Numbered from the stretch's first letter, positions 50,403 through 61,452 are shown. The stretch: 64,000 bases of DNA from Diacronema lutheri (GCA_019448385.1 JAGTXO010000012.1:1-64000), one strand, 5' to 3'. A program made the numbers and translations. Notes: generated by a model from the letters alone, not told the origin.

Positions 50403-53400
50403 TCAATCATCATCGAGCAGAAACGAGTTGGTCGGCGGCGGCGAGCGCGAGCGCCGACCGGTCGCGCTGCGCGGCGTAGTGCGCCCACGCGCCTTCTCGA
50501 GCGCGCCGCGCCCACGCTCGCCCGCAGTGTCGACGGCGCGCTCGACCACGTCGACGACGCGGTCGAGCTGGCTGTCGGCGCTCTGGAGCGCCTCACCGAC
50601 GCGACTCGCGAACTTGCCGCCCACGTCGCCCAGCTTGCGCACGAGCTCGTGCGCGCCGCCCGCCGACGCGCGACGCGGCGCAAGCGGCCTGCCGCCGGCC
50701 GCGCGCGCCGAGCTCGGCGGCAGCCCGCCCACGGCGTGATTAAACTGGTTCTGCCGCTGGCGGCTCTCGTAGTAAGCCTGCGCAGGCGATAGGGCCGGCG
50801 CGCCCGTGCCGCGGCTGCCGGCGTGCGGCGCCGAGCGGACGGCCGTGCTTAAGCGACTGCTCGACTGCGCGCCGCGGAACGGCGTGCTGAGGACGATCGA
50901 GACGAGCTGCGCGAGCGGCTGCTCGCGCGCCGCGCCGACTCGACCGCCGACGTGCGGCGACGGCGTCTCGTCGCCGTCGTCCGCGCCGCGAAGCGCGGGT
51001 GAGCTGAGCGCGTCGACGTCGCTGCATGCGCGCGAGGGCGGCTGTGGCCGCACGTGGCTCGACGAACTGCTCTTGCGCAGCAGACCCACCTCTACTGCGC
51101 GCAGCCTGAGGCGCGCCTCCGCGCGGTCGCGCTCGCGCTCTGCCGTCTCGCGCGCACGGATCTGCACCGCCAGCTCGGCCTCGAGCTCGCGGATGCGCTG
51201 CTGCGCCTCCGGCGGCTGCGGCGTGGACGGCGGCGCGTTCGCGCCAAACAAATCCCACGCGCGTGCGTCGTGGTCGCCGCCTCCGCCGCTGCCGCCGCCG
51301 CCGCCCCCGTTCGGCAACCCACCGTTCGCGCTCGGCGCGCCGCCCCAGTCCAACGGCGCAGGGAGCGGCGGCGCGTGGCCGTTCGCGCGCGCGAGTCCAC
51401 CGCCCGCGCCGTCTCCGTTCGCGTAACCGTCGCGTTTTAACCCACCGTCACTTCTGCGCGTTGCATCGAGCTCGGCGCGCAGCCGCGCGACCGTCGCGTC
51501 CGCCGCGGCGGACGCGCGATGCATCGCCCCGCGCAGCTGCGCGAGCTCCGCCTCGCGCGCGCGCAGCTGCGTCGCCGTCTGCGCCGCGAACGGGTCCGCC
51601 CAGCCCGGCACGGGCGCGCTCTGCGCGGCGGCGAGCTGCGCGCGCAGCTGCGCCTCAGACTCGGCGGCGGCGGCGAGCGCGAGCTGCTGCGCGCCGGCGT
51701 GCGCGTGCAGCTGCTCGACGCGCTGCACGGCGAGTGCAAGCCGCGCCGACAGGTCGGCCGCGCGCTGGTTGGCCGTCGCCGCGTCCGCGCCGGCCGCGGC
51801 CGCACGCTGCTCGGCGCGCGCGCGCGCAAGCGCATCAGCCTCGACGAAACCGCCGCGCGACTGCAACTGCCAGCGCAGCTGCTCGGTATCGGCGCGCTGC
51901 GCCGCCGCCTCCGCCTGCGCCGCGCGCACCGCGCCCTCCGCCTCGCCGCGCGCCTCCTCGCGCGCGGCGTGCGCCGCGCGCGCTGCGCTGTCCGACGCCG
52001 CCGCCGCGGCACGCGCCTCGGACGCGCGCCGTGCGGCGCGCGCGTCGTCGGCCTCGCGCCGCGCCTCGGCGGTGGCCTCGCGCTCGGCCGCAAGCTCAGC
52101 AGCGAGCGCCGCCAGCTTCTGCCGCGCGCTCTCCTTGAGCCGAGCGACGACGCTCTGCGTCTCCGCGTGCGTCGACGCGCGCGCCAACTCGGCGGCGCGC
52201 GCCGCCGCCTCCGCGTGCGCCGCGCGCGAGCGCTCGGCGGCGAGCTCGGCACCGAGTTGCGCCGCGCGCGCGTGCGCCGCGTCGCCGTCGTCCGCGTGCA
52301 CCGCCGCCGCCGCCGCCGAGCGCTCCGCGTCCGCCGCCGCCGCCGCGCGCTCCGCGGCGGCGGCGCCCGCTGCCGTCGCGTCGCGCGCCGCCCGCTCGGC
52401 CGCGCGCGCGCGCTCCGTCGCGGCGGCGGCGGCGTCGAGCGCGACGGCGCGCGCAGCCTCGGCCTCGGTCGCGCGCGCGCGCGCGCGCGCGATCTCCGCC
52501 GCCAGCTCGCTCATCTTAGCGCGCGCCTTGGCCTTCAGATTGTCGGCACGTTCATCCGCCGCTGCCGTGGCCGCGTCGACCGCTGCGCGCGCGCTCGCTG
52601 CGTCGGCCTCGGCGGCGCGCGCGGCGGCGCGCGCGGCGGCGAGCGCGGCGCCGTCCGCATCGCGCGAGCTCGCGAGCTCGCGCTCGAGCGCCGCGCCGCG
52701 CGCCTCCGCCGCGCGCGCCTCCGCCTGCGCGCTCGCGAGCTCGAGCCGCGCGGCCGCGAGCGCCGACGCCGCTTCGGCCTCGGCGGCGGCGCCGCGCGCG
52801 CCGACGGCGGCGGCGTGCGCCTCGGTCTCGGCGAGCTCGCACGCGAGCGTCGCGCTCGCCACGCGCGCGTTCGCCTCCGCGCCGCGCGTGGCCGCCCGTT
52901 CCGCGTCGATTCGTTCGAGGACTTTGCCCTTCCATTCGATGAGCTGCGCGATCCGAGTGCCGTGCTCGCCAAGCGCGCGCGCGGCGGAGTAGGCGGAGGT
53001 GTCGGCGTCGGAGAGCGCGTCGAGGAGGGCCGAGCGCTCCGCCGCCGCCTCCGCCGCGCCAAGTCGCGCCTCCGCCAGGTCGGCCTCGTGCGCCTCGAGC
53101 GCGGCGCCAAACTCGCCCATCCGGCGTGTCCGCTCTGCCTCGAGCTGCTCGACGCGCGCGCGCGCGCCGGCCGCGCCGTCTTCGAGCGCGTCCGCACGCT
53201 CGCGGAGCTCGTCGAGGTCGACGCGCAATGCCGACACCTCCGCCTCCGCCGCCTCCGCCGCCTCCGCCGCCTCGCGCATCTGCACGCGCAGCCGCTCATC
53301 GAGCGTAGCGATTTTCCGCTTGGCGCGCGCGCGCAGCTCAAGCGCCGCCGCATGGATCTCGGCGGCGAACTCGTCGGCGGCGTCGAGCTCGCGCGCGACG

Positions 53401-54041
53401 GCTTCGAGCGAGACGGCCAGCTCCGATCTCGCCCCCTCCGCCTCCGCCTCGTCCCGTTCCACCTCGATCACAAGGCAGAGCGCCTCCGCCTCGGCCTCGG
53501 CGGCGCGTGCGCCCATGTCGGCCGCCGTCGCCTCGGCGGCGGCGAGCGCGTCGCGCGTGCCGTCGACGTCGGCGCGCGCGTCGGCGAGATCAGCCTCAGA
53601 CATGGCGAGCGAGTCCTCGAGCACGTCCAGCTCGAGCGCCAGCGCGATCGCCTCAACCGTGCGCGCCGCGTGCGACTCGGCCGCGCCCGCCGCGCTCTCG
53701 GCCGCGCGCGCGCGCTCGTCGGCGAGCAACTGCGCGAGCTCGTCGACGCGCGCAGCGGACGCATCAAGTCGTGCCTGCGCGGAGGCCAGCTTCGTGCCCA
53801 GCTCCGCCGCGCGCGCCTCCGCCGCCTCGTAGTTCGCGCGCAGCGCGAGCGCGCCGCGGCCGAGCGTTGCCTCGAGGCCGAGCAGCTTGCGCTGCATCTC
53901 GACGTGCTGCGCGTCGCGCTCATTCAGCTGGCCATAGAGCGCCGCGATCGTGCGGCGGAGCGCGCGCGATTCCTCCATATTCTTCCGCGCCTCGCCCTCC
54001 TCGTCCTCCTCGCCACCGACGAGCGCCGAGAAGAAATCCAT
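50403..54041 (-). CDS. Long coiled-coil protein (golgin/tropomyosin-like organisation)
   Basis: A 1,212-residue protein starting MDFFSALVGGEEDEEGE. Residues about 20-820 are nearly continuous Ala/Glu/Arg coiled coil with spaced motifs of one type: RARAKRKIATLDERL, LIEWKGKVLERIDAE, LKAKARAKMSELAAEIARAR and LKESARQKLAALAAELAAER. These periodic K-K-L-E elements resemble those in golgins and other vesicle tethers. A Gly/Pro linker (about 880-930) and a second short coil follow, then a Ser/Arg-rich tail with SPPPTNSFLLDDD. There is no GRIP domain. It is divergent from the light-harvesting gene. A tether or scaffold role is inferred from shape only. Confidence 0.8.
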   Translation of the reverse strand: MDFFSALVGGEEDEEGEARKNMEESRALRRTIAALYGQLNERDAQHVEMQRKLLGLEATLGRGALALRANYEAAEARAAELGTKLASAQARLDASAARVDELAQLLADERARAAESAAGAAESHAARTVEAIALALELDVLEDSLAMSEADLADARADVDGTRDALAAAEATAADMGARAAEAEAEALCLVIEVERDEAEAEGARSELAVSLEAVARELDAADEFAAEIHAAALELRARAKRKIATLDERLRVQMREAAEAAEAAEAEVSALRVDLDELRERADALEDGAAGARARVEQLEAERTRRMGEFGAALEAHEADLAEARLGAAEAAAERSALLDALSDADTSAYSAARALGEHGTRIAQLIEWKGKVLERIDAERAATRGAEANARVASATLACELAETEAHAAAVGARGAAAEAEAASALAAARLELASAQAEARAAEARGAALERELASSRDADGAALAAARAAARAAEADAASARAAVDAATAAADERADNLKAKARAKMSELAAEIARARARATEAEAARAVALDAAAAATERARAAERAARDATAAGAAAAERAAAAADAERSAAAAAVHADDGDAAHARAAQLGAELAAERSRAAHAEAAARAAELARASTHAETQSVVARLKESARQKLAALAAELAAEREATAEARREADDARAARRASEARAAAAASDSAARAAHAAREEARGEAEGAVRAAQAEAAAQRADTEQLRWQLQSRGGFVEADALARARAEQRAAAAGADAATANQRAADLSARLALAVQRVEQLHAHAGAQQLALAAAAESEAQLRAQLAAAQSAPVPGWADPFAAQTATQLRAREAELAQLRGAMHRASAAADATVARLRAELDATRRSDGGLKRDGYANGDGAGGGLARANGHAPPLPAPLDWGGAPSANGGLPNGGGGGGSGGGGDHDARAWDLFGANAPPSTPQPPEAQQRIRELEAELAVQIRARETAERERDRAEARLRLRAVEVGLLRKSSSSSHVRPQPPSRACSDVDALSSPALRGADDGDETPSPHVGGRVGAAREQPLAQLVSIVLSTPFRGAQSSSRLSTAVRSAPHAGSRGTGAPALSPAQAYYESRQRQNQFNHAVGGLPPSSARAAGGRPLAPRRASAGGAHELVRKLGDVGGKFASRVGEALQSADSQLDRVVDVVERAVDTAGERGRGALEKARGRTTPRSATGRRSRSPPPTNSFLLDDD

Positions 54042-54392
54042 GGCCGTCCCCGCGCCGCCTTTGAAACCGGCCCGAATCCAAAATTTTGCGCCCTAATTAT
54101 TCGCGCACTTCGCAGGGTGCGTCATGCCCGAGCGCCGCAACGCGCGCCCTGCGCAACAGTGACGGGGTGGGGCAGGGGCGTGGTGGCGCGGCGACGGCGG
54201 CGGCCGTACGTGGACGTGCGCGACGTGCCGCATGCTTGCCGCGCGCCGCGCACTCTCGCGCATGATGGCCGGTGGCGTGGCGCGCGCGCAGTCGCGGCGC
54301 GCGCGGCGCGCGCGCTCGCGCGCTCACGCCGCTGCGGGCCGACGCCTACGTGCGCCGCCTCCCCTTCATGCGTCGCTCGCACATTGAGCAGC
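54042..54392. promoter_or_regulatory. Shared 351-bp upstream region of coiled-coil and light-harvesting genes
   Basis: An intergenic stretch between two divergent starts. The first 60 bp next to the coiled-coil gene are AT-richer (CCAAAATTTTGCGCC, TAATTATTCG), which is unusual here and may mark a core promoter. The rest is GC-rich with no gene. Confidence 0.4.
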
Positions 54393-54986
54393 ATGCTCAG
54401 CACCGTCGTCCTCGCCGCGTTCTCCTTTAACGGGCTCGCCCCGGCGACCCGCACGTCGGGCATTACGATGGCCGCCAAGAAGGCCGCGCCGGCCGCGGTG
54501 GGCAGCTTGGGCCTGATGGGCGCGGACGTGGAGACCAAGGGTCTCTGGGATCCGGCGGGCTACCTCAACAAGTACGACTTTGACCGGCTGCGCCTGGCCG
54601 AGCTCAAGCATGGCCGCGCGGCCATGCTCGCGACGCTCGGCTTTGTCGTGCAGGAGTACTACCGCTGGCCCAACAGCGCCGGCCTCTTCCAGGCGGAGAA
54701 CCCGCTCGAGGCGCTCTCGCCGGAGAACGCGCCGACGCTTGGCTTCGTGCAGATCCTCGTCGTCGCGGGCATCATCGAGCTCCGCTCGAAGGCCTACCCC
54801 GGCCGTGTGCCTGGCGACATTGGCTTTGACCCGCTCGGCCTCTCCAAGGACGGCATCCCGGAGAACTACCAGCTCGCCGAGATCAAGAACGGCCGCCTTG
54901 CGATGGTGGCGTTCCTCGGCTTTGTCGCGCAGACCGCGCTCACGGGCAAGGGCATCGTGGAGAGCACCTTTGATGTGTTCGCGTAG
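54393..54986 (+). CDS. Fucoxanthin-chlorophyll a/c light-harvesting protein
   Basis: A 197-residue antenna protein of the LHC superfamily for the thylakoid membrane. The N terminus MLSTVVLAAFSFNGLAP is a signal peptide plus the start of a plastid transit peptide. The mature part has WDPAGYLNKYDFDRLRLAEL, helix 1 ELKHGRAAMLATLGF, helix 2 GFVQILVVAGIIELRSKA, GDIGFDPLGLSKD, and helix 3 EIKNGRLAMVAFLGFVAQ. The Glu and Arg of helices 1 and 3 that ligate chlorophyll and pair across the membrane are present. Size and GFDPLGL spacing match FCP-type proteins. The ATG is set by the signal peptide. Confidence 0.93.
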   Translation: MLSTVVLAAFSFNGLAPATRTSGITMAAKKAAPAAVGSLGLMGADVETKGLWDPAGYLNKYDFDRLRLAELKHGRAAMLATLGFVVQEYYRWPNSAGLFQAENPLEALSPENAPTLGFVQILVVAGIIELRSKAYPGRVPGDIGFDPLGLSKDGIPENYQLAEIKNGRLAMVAFLGFVAQTALTGKGIVESTFDVFA

Positions 54987-55203
54987 ACGGCGCGCACGCC
55001 CGACGGCTCCCGTAATGCAGTGTGCGGCCGCTCGCGCCACCGGCCGTCGGCTAGGTCTCGCCTGGTGAGAGCTCGAGTTTGGCCCCAAATGCACCCGCAG
55101 CGTGGGGAGTCCTCACTCTCGTGAGAGTCGTGAGTCGTGACTCCCGACGTCTCCCGTTCGGCTCGTGCCAGTCGCAGGTCGTGCGAAGTGCGCTGCGGCG
55201 ACG

Positions 55204-55889
55204 ATGGCGGCGCCGCATGACGGCGCTGAGGGCGCGGCATGCCAGGCCATGATCGAGCGCGCCCTGGCTTCGAGCGCGGCGGTTCGCACGCTGATGCGGG
55301 CGATGGAGCGCGCTGGCTGCCCCGTCGATCGCGCTTTCTTCTCGTGCGAGCGCTGCGCGCAAGAGTGCCAGGGCGGGTACGACCGCGCGCGCGGCGTGAT
55401 CCTCTGCCAGCAGCACATGCAGAACTCGCGCTCGCTGATCGAGGCGACGATGGTGCACGAGCTGGTGCACGCGTACGATGATTGCCGCGCGCACGTCGAC
55501 TGGACCGACCTGAAGCACCACGCGTGCACCGAGATTCGTGCGGCCAACCTGAGCGGCGACTGCTCCTTCTCGCAGGAGTTTGCGCGCGGCAACTTCAACC
55601 TGCGCGCGCAGCAGCAGAAGTGCGTGCGCAGGAGAGCGGAGCTTTCCGTCGCGATGAACCCGACCAGCCAAGGTACGGCTGCGCGCGGGGTCCCCTAGTG
55701 CCTTTCTTACCCCACCCCACCGCCGACCAGCCGCCACGCTCATCGCCGCGCCTGCACCGCGCGCGGTCGCGCCGTTCACGCGCGATTTTATCGTCCGCCT
55801 CGCGAGTAGGCTCGAAGGACGTCAAGGACGCGGTCGCGGCCGTGTGGCGGCACTGCTACAATGACCGAGCCCCCTTCGACGCGGCCTGA
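55204..55889 (+). CDS. ATP23: Mitochondrial inner membrane metalloprotease ATP23
   Basis: ATP23 (peptidase M76) matures mitochondrial ATP synthase subunit 6 and aids F0 assembly in the intermembrane space. Exons are 55204-55672 and 55810-55889 (182 residues). The 137-bp intron is phase 1 with donor GTACGG. The zinc motif is H85-E86-L87-V88-H89 in TMVHELVHAYDDCRAHVDW. Conserved Cys are in FFSCERCAQECQGGY, in ILCQQH and in HHACTEIRAANLSGDC, as expected for an intermembrane-space disulfide protein. The C terminus after splicing is SKDVKDAVAAVWRHCYNDRA, which matches the family end and confirms the intron. Confidence 0.92.
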
Positions 55890-55944
55890 GAGCAGTAGTA
55901 AAAGGGCGCCCTCTTTTTTTTTTCTTTTTTTTGTTTTTTTTCCC

Positions 55945-58900
55945 TCAGCGCCTGCTGCCGCCGGCCCGCCGAGAGCCCGCGGAGCGGTCGCGTCTGCCCG
56001 CCTTTGCACCTGTGTCGGCGCTCCCGACGGCGAACGCGCCTCCACCCGTGCCCGCACCTGCGCCACCTGCCGAGAAGACGGGCATTCCTGCCGCTGGCTG
56101 CGCGACACGATGAGGAGCGCGGGGAAAGGGCGCGTAGCGGCGAGCGGTGTGAGTGAAGCGGGCACGCGCGGGCGGGCGGAGTAGAGCGCATGCGCGCGCA
56201 CACGCTCGCGCATCAACCGCAGTGCGCGGCGCAGACCTGGGCGCCAAAGCTGAAGGTCGGTGCGCCACCCGCCTGCGGCGCAGCTGCCATGCCACCACCG
56301 AACGCAGGCGTGCCAAACGCCGGCGCGCTGAACGCCGGCGCGCCGGCGGCGCCAAACGCGCCGAAAGCCTGCTGCTGCTGCTGCTGCGACTGCTGCTGCG
56401 ACTGCTGCTGCGCGCCAAACGGGGCGCCTGCGCCAAACGGGGCGGACACGAGCGCGCCAGGCGCACCGGCGCCAAACGGCGACGGCGCTGCGGCCGCGGG
56501 CTGGGCGCCGCCTCCAAAAGGCGTCGACGTAACGCCGCTGCCAAACACGCTCGGCGCGCCGCCGGCACTTGCACCGGCGCCGGCGAAGGGGCCTGCCGGC
56601 GCGCCGCCGGCCGCAGCACCGGCGCCAAACGGCAACGGCGCAGCCGCCGCGCCGCCTAAAGGCTGCCCGAAGATGCCGAGACCGCCCCCTGCGCCAACCG
56701 GCAGCTGCTGCGCCGCGCCAAATGACGACGGCGTCAACTGCGTCGGTTTGCAAAACGAAGCAGAAACGCACGGCAAAGGCGCTGCGCCGAAGGGCGTGGC
56801 GGCCCCCGCGCCGCCCATGGCCGTGGGCTGCATCGCGCCAAAGAGCCCGCCCCCACTTCCGCCTCCTCCTCCCAACGCGCCCACGCTCGCGGCCGGCTGC
56901 CCGAAGGAGAAGGCGGGCTGCGTCGCGGCGGGCTGCGTCGCGCTCACGCCAGCCGCAGGCGCGCCGCCGCCAAAGAGCCCGCCGCTGGCGGCAGCCGCAC
57001 CCGCGCCGCCGGCCGTTGATGCCGCTAGGCCAAAGGGCGACGGCGCAGCTGCGCCCGCGGCGGACGGCGCGCCGAACGCGGACACAGCACCGGCACACGG
57101 CGCCGGCTGTCCGAAGAACGGTGCTGCGGTGCTCGATCCGAGCGCGCCGCCGCCAAACGCGCCGGTGCCGCTCGACGGCGCGCCACTCGTGGGCGCAAGC
57201 GCGCCAGCACCAGGCCGCGCGACAAGGCTGAACGGCGAAGTCGCCGCGCCGCCCGCTCCCAAGCCAGCGCCAAACGATGAGGGCGTGCGCAGCGCGCCGC
57301 CCGCCGCGCCCGCGCCCGTCGTCGCACCAGCGCCCGATGCCGCCGGCTGCGCGAGCGAGCCAAAGAGGCTACCACCAGGCAACGTGCACACGCCGAAAGC
57401 GCCGCCTGTGTGCGCGGCGCCAAACGGCGTCGAGGGCGCCGCGCCGCTTGGCGCGGCAGGCGTCGCCCCCGGCACGAGAGGCGCGGCCGCGCCGAAGATG
57501 GAGCTGGGCGCGGTACCGGGCGCGGGCAGCTGCGGCGGCTGTGCGGCGCCGTGCGGCGCGGCCGCGCCAAGCTGCGGCGCGGAGGAGGTTGCGCAGCCGA
57601 AGGGGCCAACACCACCGCCACTGCCGCCACATCCACCCCCACCCGCGCTCGCACCGCCAAAGAGCGCGCCACCCGCTGCCGGGAAGGGCTGAGGGGCGGG
57701 CGTCGGCGCGCACGAGCCGATGGCGGGCTGCGCGGCTGGCGCGCCGCCGCCCGCCGCGGTTGTGAGCGGCGCGTTCGAAGTCGCAGGCGTGCACGCAGCA
57801 CCAAAGGAGAAGAGGGGCGTGCCTTCGCCCGAGCCGGCGCCCGCGCCGGCGCCCGCGCCGGCGCCCGAGCCGGCGCCCGCGCCGGCCGCGCTCGCCACGT
57901 GCTGTGCGCCGAAGCAAAAAGCACCGCCGCCCGTCGCCGGCGCGCCGGCCGCGTGCGCGCCGCCACCACCGGCGGCGCTCGCGCCGAGCGCGCAGCCCGC
58001 CGTCGCCGCGCCGGCCGGCGCTGGCTGTGCCCCAAAATGAAAAGCGGCGGGTGGAGCTGAGGGAGGCATTCGATCGGCTGCCTGCGACGCGGGCGCGGGC
58101 AGCGCGCCGAAGGAGAAGAGCGCGCCCGCTGCGCTCGGCGCGAGCGACTGGCCCTCAGCTCCCGCGCCCGCATCGGCGGTGGTGACGGTGCCGCCGGCGA
58201 GCGCGCACGGCTGCGGTGCGGCCGCCACTCCTCCGCCCGCCGCGGGCGCAGGCGCAAGCGCGAGGCCAAGCCCGGACGGCGCGGGCTTCGCGGGCGCCGC
58301 CGCGCCGTGAGCGGGATCGCCGCTGCTGCCAAAAACGAATCCACCGGGCGGCAATGGCGGCGGCTGTTGCGCATGATGCACCTGGTCGGTTGTAACTGCC
58401 GGCGCTGCGCTCGCGCCGCGTGCGCTCGCGCCGCCAAACGAGAAGGTGAGCGGCACGCCCGCGCCAGGCGGCGCCAGCGCACTGCTCGCACCCGCGCCTA
58501 AGCCGCCTGTGCCGCCGGCGGTTGGTGGTGGTTCGACCCCAAAGGAGAGAGGTGGCGGCGCACCCGCGAAGACGCCTCCGCCCGTCACGCCTCCGCCCGC
58601 CACGCCGCCCGGTGTGTCGGGTGCACTCAGCGGAGCGAGCGAGCACGAGCTGCCCGCGGGTGCCGCTGCCGGCTGCGGCGGTGCGGGCACGGTCGAGGGT
58701 GCCGCCGCCGCGCCGAAAAGGAAATTGGCAGCAGGCGCGCCCATCGCTGCCGCGCCACCAACTGATGGTGCTGCGCCAGCGCCAAACTGTGGCGGCAGCG
58801 GGCGCTCGGCGTCGGCGGGCTGCTCGCCAAAGAGCGGGACGGGAGGCACGCTCGCCCTGCGCATGCCCGCTGCCAAGCCACCCGCCCCAGTCGGCGCCGC

Positions 58901-60243
58901 GCTTAGCGCGAAGAGGCCGCAGCCGCCGCCGCCGCCATTGGGCTGCACCGTGGCACGCGCGCTCGCCGCCGCACGCCCCGCCGCACGTGCCGCTGCCTCG
59001 AGGGCCTGCGTCTCGAGGAGCGCGCGACGCGCGGCAGTGAGCGCCGAGGCGCCGAGGCGGTTGCCGAGCGCTGGCGCGCACGCACTCGCCAGCGCGAGCG
59101 CGCTCGCGTCGCGTGCGAGCGTCGCGCCGAGGGGAGCACCACCTCCACCGCCACCGCCACCACCTCGCTGCGCCACGTCATGCTCGCCGGTGTCTGCTCG
59201 CACCGGCGGTGCGGCGCGCGCGTGCGCAGCGCCGGCGGCGGACGCGCCGGCGCTCCCGCCCAAGCCGGGCGGCGCGCGCCGGCTTGACGTGCGCTCGGCG
59301 AACGCGCGCGCGCGCAGCTCCGCATGGAGTCGGGCGAGAAGACATCGGTCGGATGCGCCGTGCCGCTCGCCGACGCCGCCGCCCGTCGGCGCGCGCCGCG
59401 CGGCGGCGCGAGCGCGCGGCGGGATGGGCGTGAAGCGCGAGAGCTCGTCGTGCACGAAGCCCGGCTGCCTCGTGCTCGCGCGCCGCGCGGGCGGCTGAGG
59501 CCTGCGCGGCATGCTGCGCGTGCGCGCGCGCCAACCGGCGGCGGCGCGACGCGGGGCGCGGCGCGGCGGCGGCGCACGCCGACGGTCGATGAGATGAGAC
59601 GCTCGTAACCGGCGTCGTCCCCGGCCCGCAACCGGCGAGCCGCTGTACGCATGTCGCGGCGCCGCGCTGGCGGACGCAACGGCGCTCGCTCGGCGGGCGC
59701 CGCGCGCGCGCGCGCGCGCGCGCGCGCGCACCTCGACGACGGCCTGGCGAGACGCGGTGACGCGCCACACTCGGCGCGCGCGTTGGCCATCGCGGGCGCG
59801 TGCACGCCGTTGCCGAGCTCGTGAGAGCCGTTGAAGAGCTCGTTCGGCGCGCCGCGCCATGAACCCGAGTCGAGGTTGGATGTGCGCCGCTGCTTCTTGC
59901 GCGCGCCGCTCGCGTCGCGCAGCTCGTCCTTGGGCTCAAGGGCGGTATGCGCGTGGATCGCGCCGGTAGGGTCAGGCGGCGCTTCCCACCAGCGCACGTT
60001 GCGCCCGGGTGTCGGGCTCGGGAAGCTGAGCACGCGCGCGGTCGGGTCCGTGCCGCCGAGCGCAGACCCCGGCGTCGCCGCCGCGGCCGCGCCGTTCAGG
60101 AGCGAGTCCACGCTCATGGGGTCGGGCGTGGGCGCGGGCGCGGAGGTCGCATCGGCCGAGCCAGACGCCGATGAGCGCTGCCGTTTCCGCGCGGTGTTGA
60201 GCAGCCAGCCCGCGGCGGCTGCCGCTGCCGACGCGAGGAGCAT
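55945..60243 (-). CDS. FG-repeat nucleoporin
   Basis: Exons are 60243-59771, 59501-56237 and 56097-55945, for about 1,296 residues. FG nucleoporins line the pore and bind transport receptors. Residues 1-160 start MLLASAAAAAAGWLLNTARK, a possible membrane-binding amphipathic segment, then NVRWWEAPPDPTGA and a basic KKQRR. A helical stretch (LTAARRALLETQALEAAARA) is followed by about 900 residues of FG, FSFG and PSPFG repeats, with Gln runs (CAG triplets near 56370-56420) and AG dipeptide repeats near 57840-57890. The last exon, PAAGMPVFSAGGAGAGTGGG, ends in the basic GRRDRSAGSRRAGGSRR, recalling Nup153/Nup1-type tails. The 138-bp intron is well supported. The 269-bp first intron is less certain. 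Confidence 0.8.
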
Positions 60244-60279
60244 CTCCAAGCGGACACGCGGATCGTTGGGCGGGAGCGA

Positions 60280-60678
60280 ATGGCGATGGCGACGTCCGAG
60301 GACAAGGGCGCAGCCGGCACGAAGCCGGCGCGGGCAAAGGTGGATGTGCACGACGCCGCGGCAGCGGCGTGCGCGGACGCGCTGGTCAAGCTCGATGAGC
60401 TGGCCACGGCGCCTTCCCGCGAGGGTTGCGCCGATGCGATCGCGACATGCAAGCGCGCGGCGACGCTCATGGGTAGGGCGTACGACGCGAGAGTCAAGGC
60501 GGCGGCGAAGGGCAAGGCCGCCGCTGCGAAGGGCAAGGCGGTGGCGAAGCGGCGCGCCGCGGCGGTCAAGCCCACGGTGGTGGCCGCGCGGACGCGCAAG
60601 CTCGGAAAGGCCGTCGTTTGGGTCGCCCCTGCGGGCGGCGGATCGCCCGCAGACGTGTCAGCCGGCGGGAGCGGATGA
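60280..60678 (+). CDS. Small Lys/Ala-rich basic protein
   Basis: A 132-residue protein. The N-terminal half is helical (DVHDAAAAACADALVKLDEL). The second half has KAAAKGKAAAAKGKAVAKRR, similar in composition to histone H1 tails and algal histone-like proteins. There is no globular winged-helix domain. Nucleic-acid binding is likely from charge, but no family is assigned. Its start is 36 bp from the divergent nucleoporin start. Confidence 0.65.
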   Translation: MAMATSEDKGAAGTKPARAKVDVHDAAAAACADALVKLDELATAPSREGCADAIATCKRAATLMGRAYDARVKAAAKGKAAAAKGKAVAKRRAAAVKPTVVAARTRKLGKAVVWVAPAGGGSPADVSAGGSG

Positions 60679-60868
60679 GCCGCACGACGTTGCATGATGG
60701 TCCTGTGCCCACGTGCCGCGCAGTCACATGCCTGCAGGTGCAGCTAGCAGCGTATCAGAATCGTGACTGATGTGTCGCCGTCCACGGAGCGAGATCGTGC
60801 ACCTCCGTCCACAGTCCACCAGCACTGCACACAGCGCAACGTCGTGATCGCCATCGTGCGCACGCACA

Positions 60869-61452
60869 ATGCCGGATGCGGACGCGGCGCGTGACGCCAT
60901 TTTGGCGGAGGCGCGCGAGCGTACGGCGGCGATGAGTGCGCAGGAGAAGCGGCAGCTCATCACACATCTGCGCGACAACTGGGCCGAAGACCCTGCCGCG
61001 GCAAGTGCGTTCCTCAGCGTCGACACGACCGCCGCCACCACGCTGCTCGTCGCGCTGCTCGAGCTCGGCCTCCTGTCCGAGGAGGCCGTGCAGCAAGTGG
61101 CGCGCGAGGACGCCGAGATACAGCAGTCCTCGGCGGCCGTGGTCACACAGCAGCGCGCCGATGACGGGTACACGCAGTATCAGCTCGAGCTGCTCCGGCA
61201 AGTAAGCCAGCATGCCGCGGCCCGCGACGCAGCCCTACGTACCGTAAGCGCGCGCACGCGCGCTTACGCTTTGCCCGCGTGCGCGCTGCCTCGTCCTCGC
61301 CGGTGGTGGGTGGTTCGGCGTTGCTGCGCATTCAGGTGGCTGGGCTCACGACGGAGATGATGCAGGGCCTCTCCCCCTTCCAACAGCAGCAACTGCTCAC
61401 GCTGCAGCACATGACGCGCACGAGTGGCGTCCTCGACCGCGCAGGCCGGTGA
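60869..61452 (+). CDS. CstF-64 hinge/C-terminal-domain-like protein without RRM
   Basis: A 149-residue protein; exons are 60869-61201 and 61336-61452. The 134-bp intron (donor GTAAGC, phase 0) joins LELLRQ to VAGLTTEMMQGLSPF. The N-terminal helical part QLITHLRDNWAEDPAAASAF and TTLLVALLELGLLSEEAVQQ resembles the CSTF2 hinge that binds CstF-77. The C-terminal part, after splicing LLRQVAGLTTEMMQGLSPFQ followed by QQQLLTLQ, matches the three-helix CstF-64 C-terminal domain (typically LTPEQI-LPPEQR). The RNA-recognition motif that normally precedes them is absent, so this may be a stand-alone adaptor for 3'-end processing. Function is inferred. Confidence 0.55.

Noticed and set aside
55910-55945. 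Splice acceptor of a plus-strand gene (T-rich tract then CCCTCAG)
   Set aside because: The tract lies just past the stop codons of ATP23 and the nucleoporin, and the following plus-strand sequence is antisense to the nucleoporin's last exon.
57830-57900. CRISPR-like short repeats
   Set aside because: These are GC-rich triplet-based repeats coding Ala-Gly dipeptides of the nucleoporin; there are no unique spacers.
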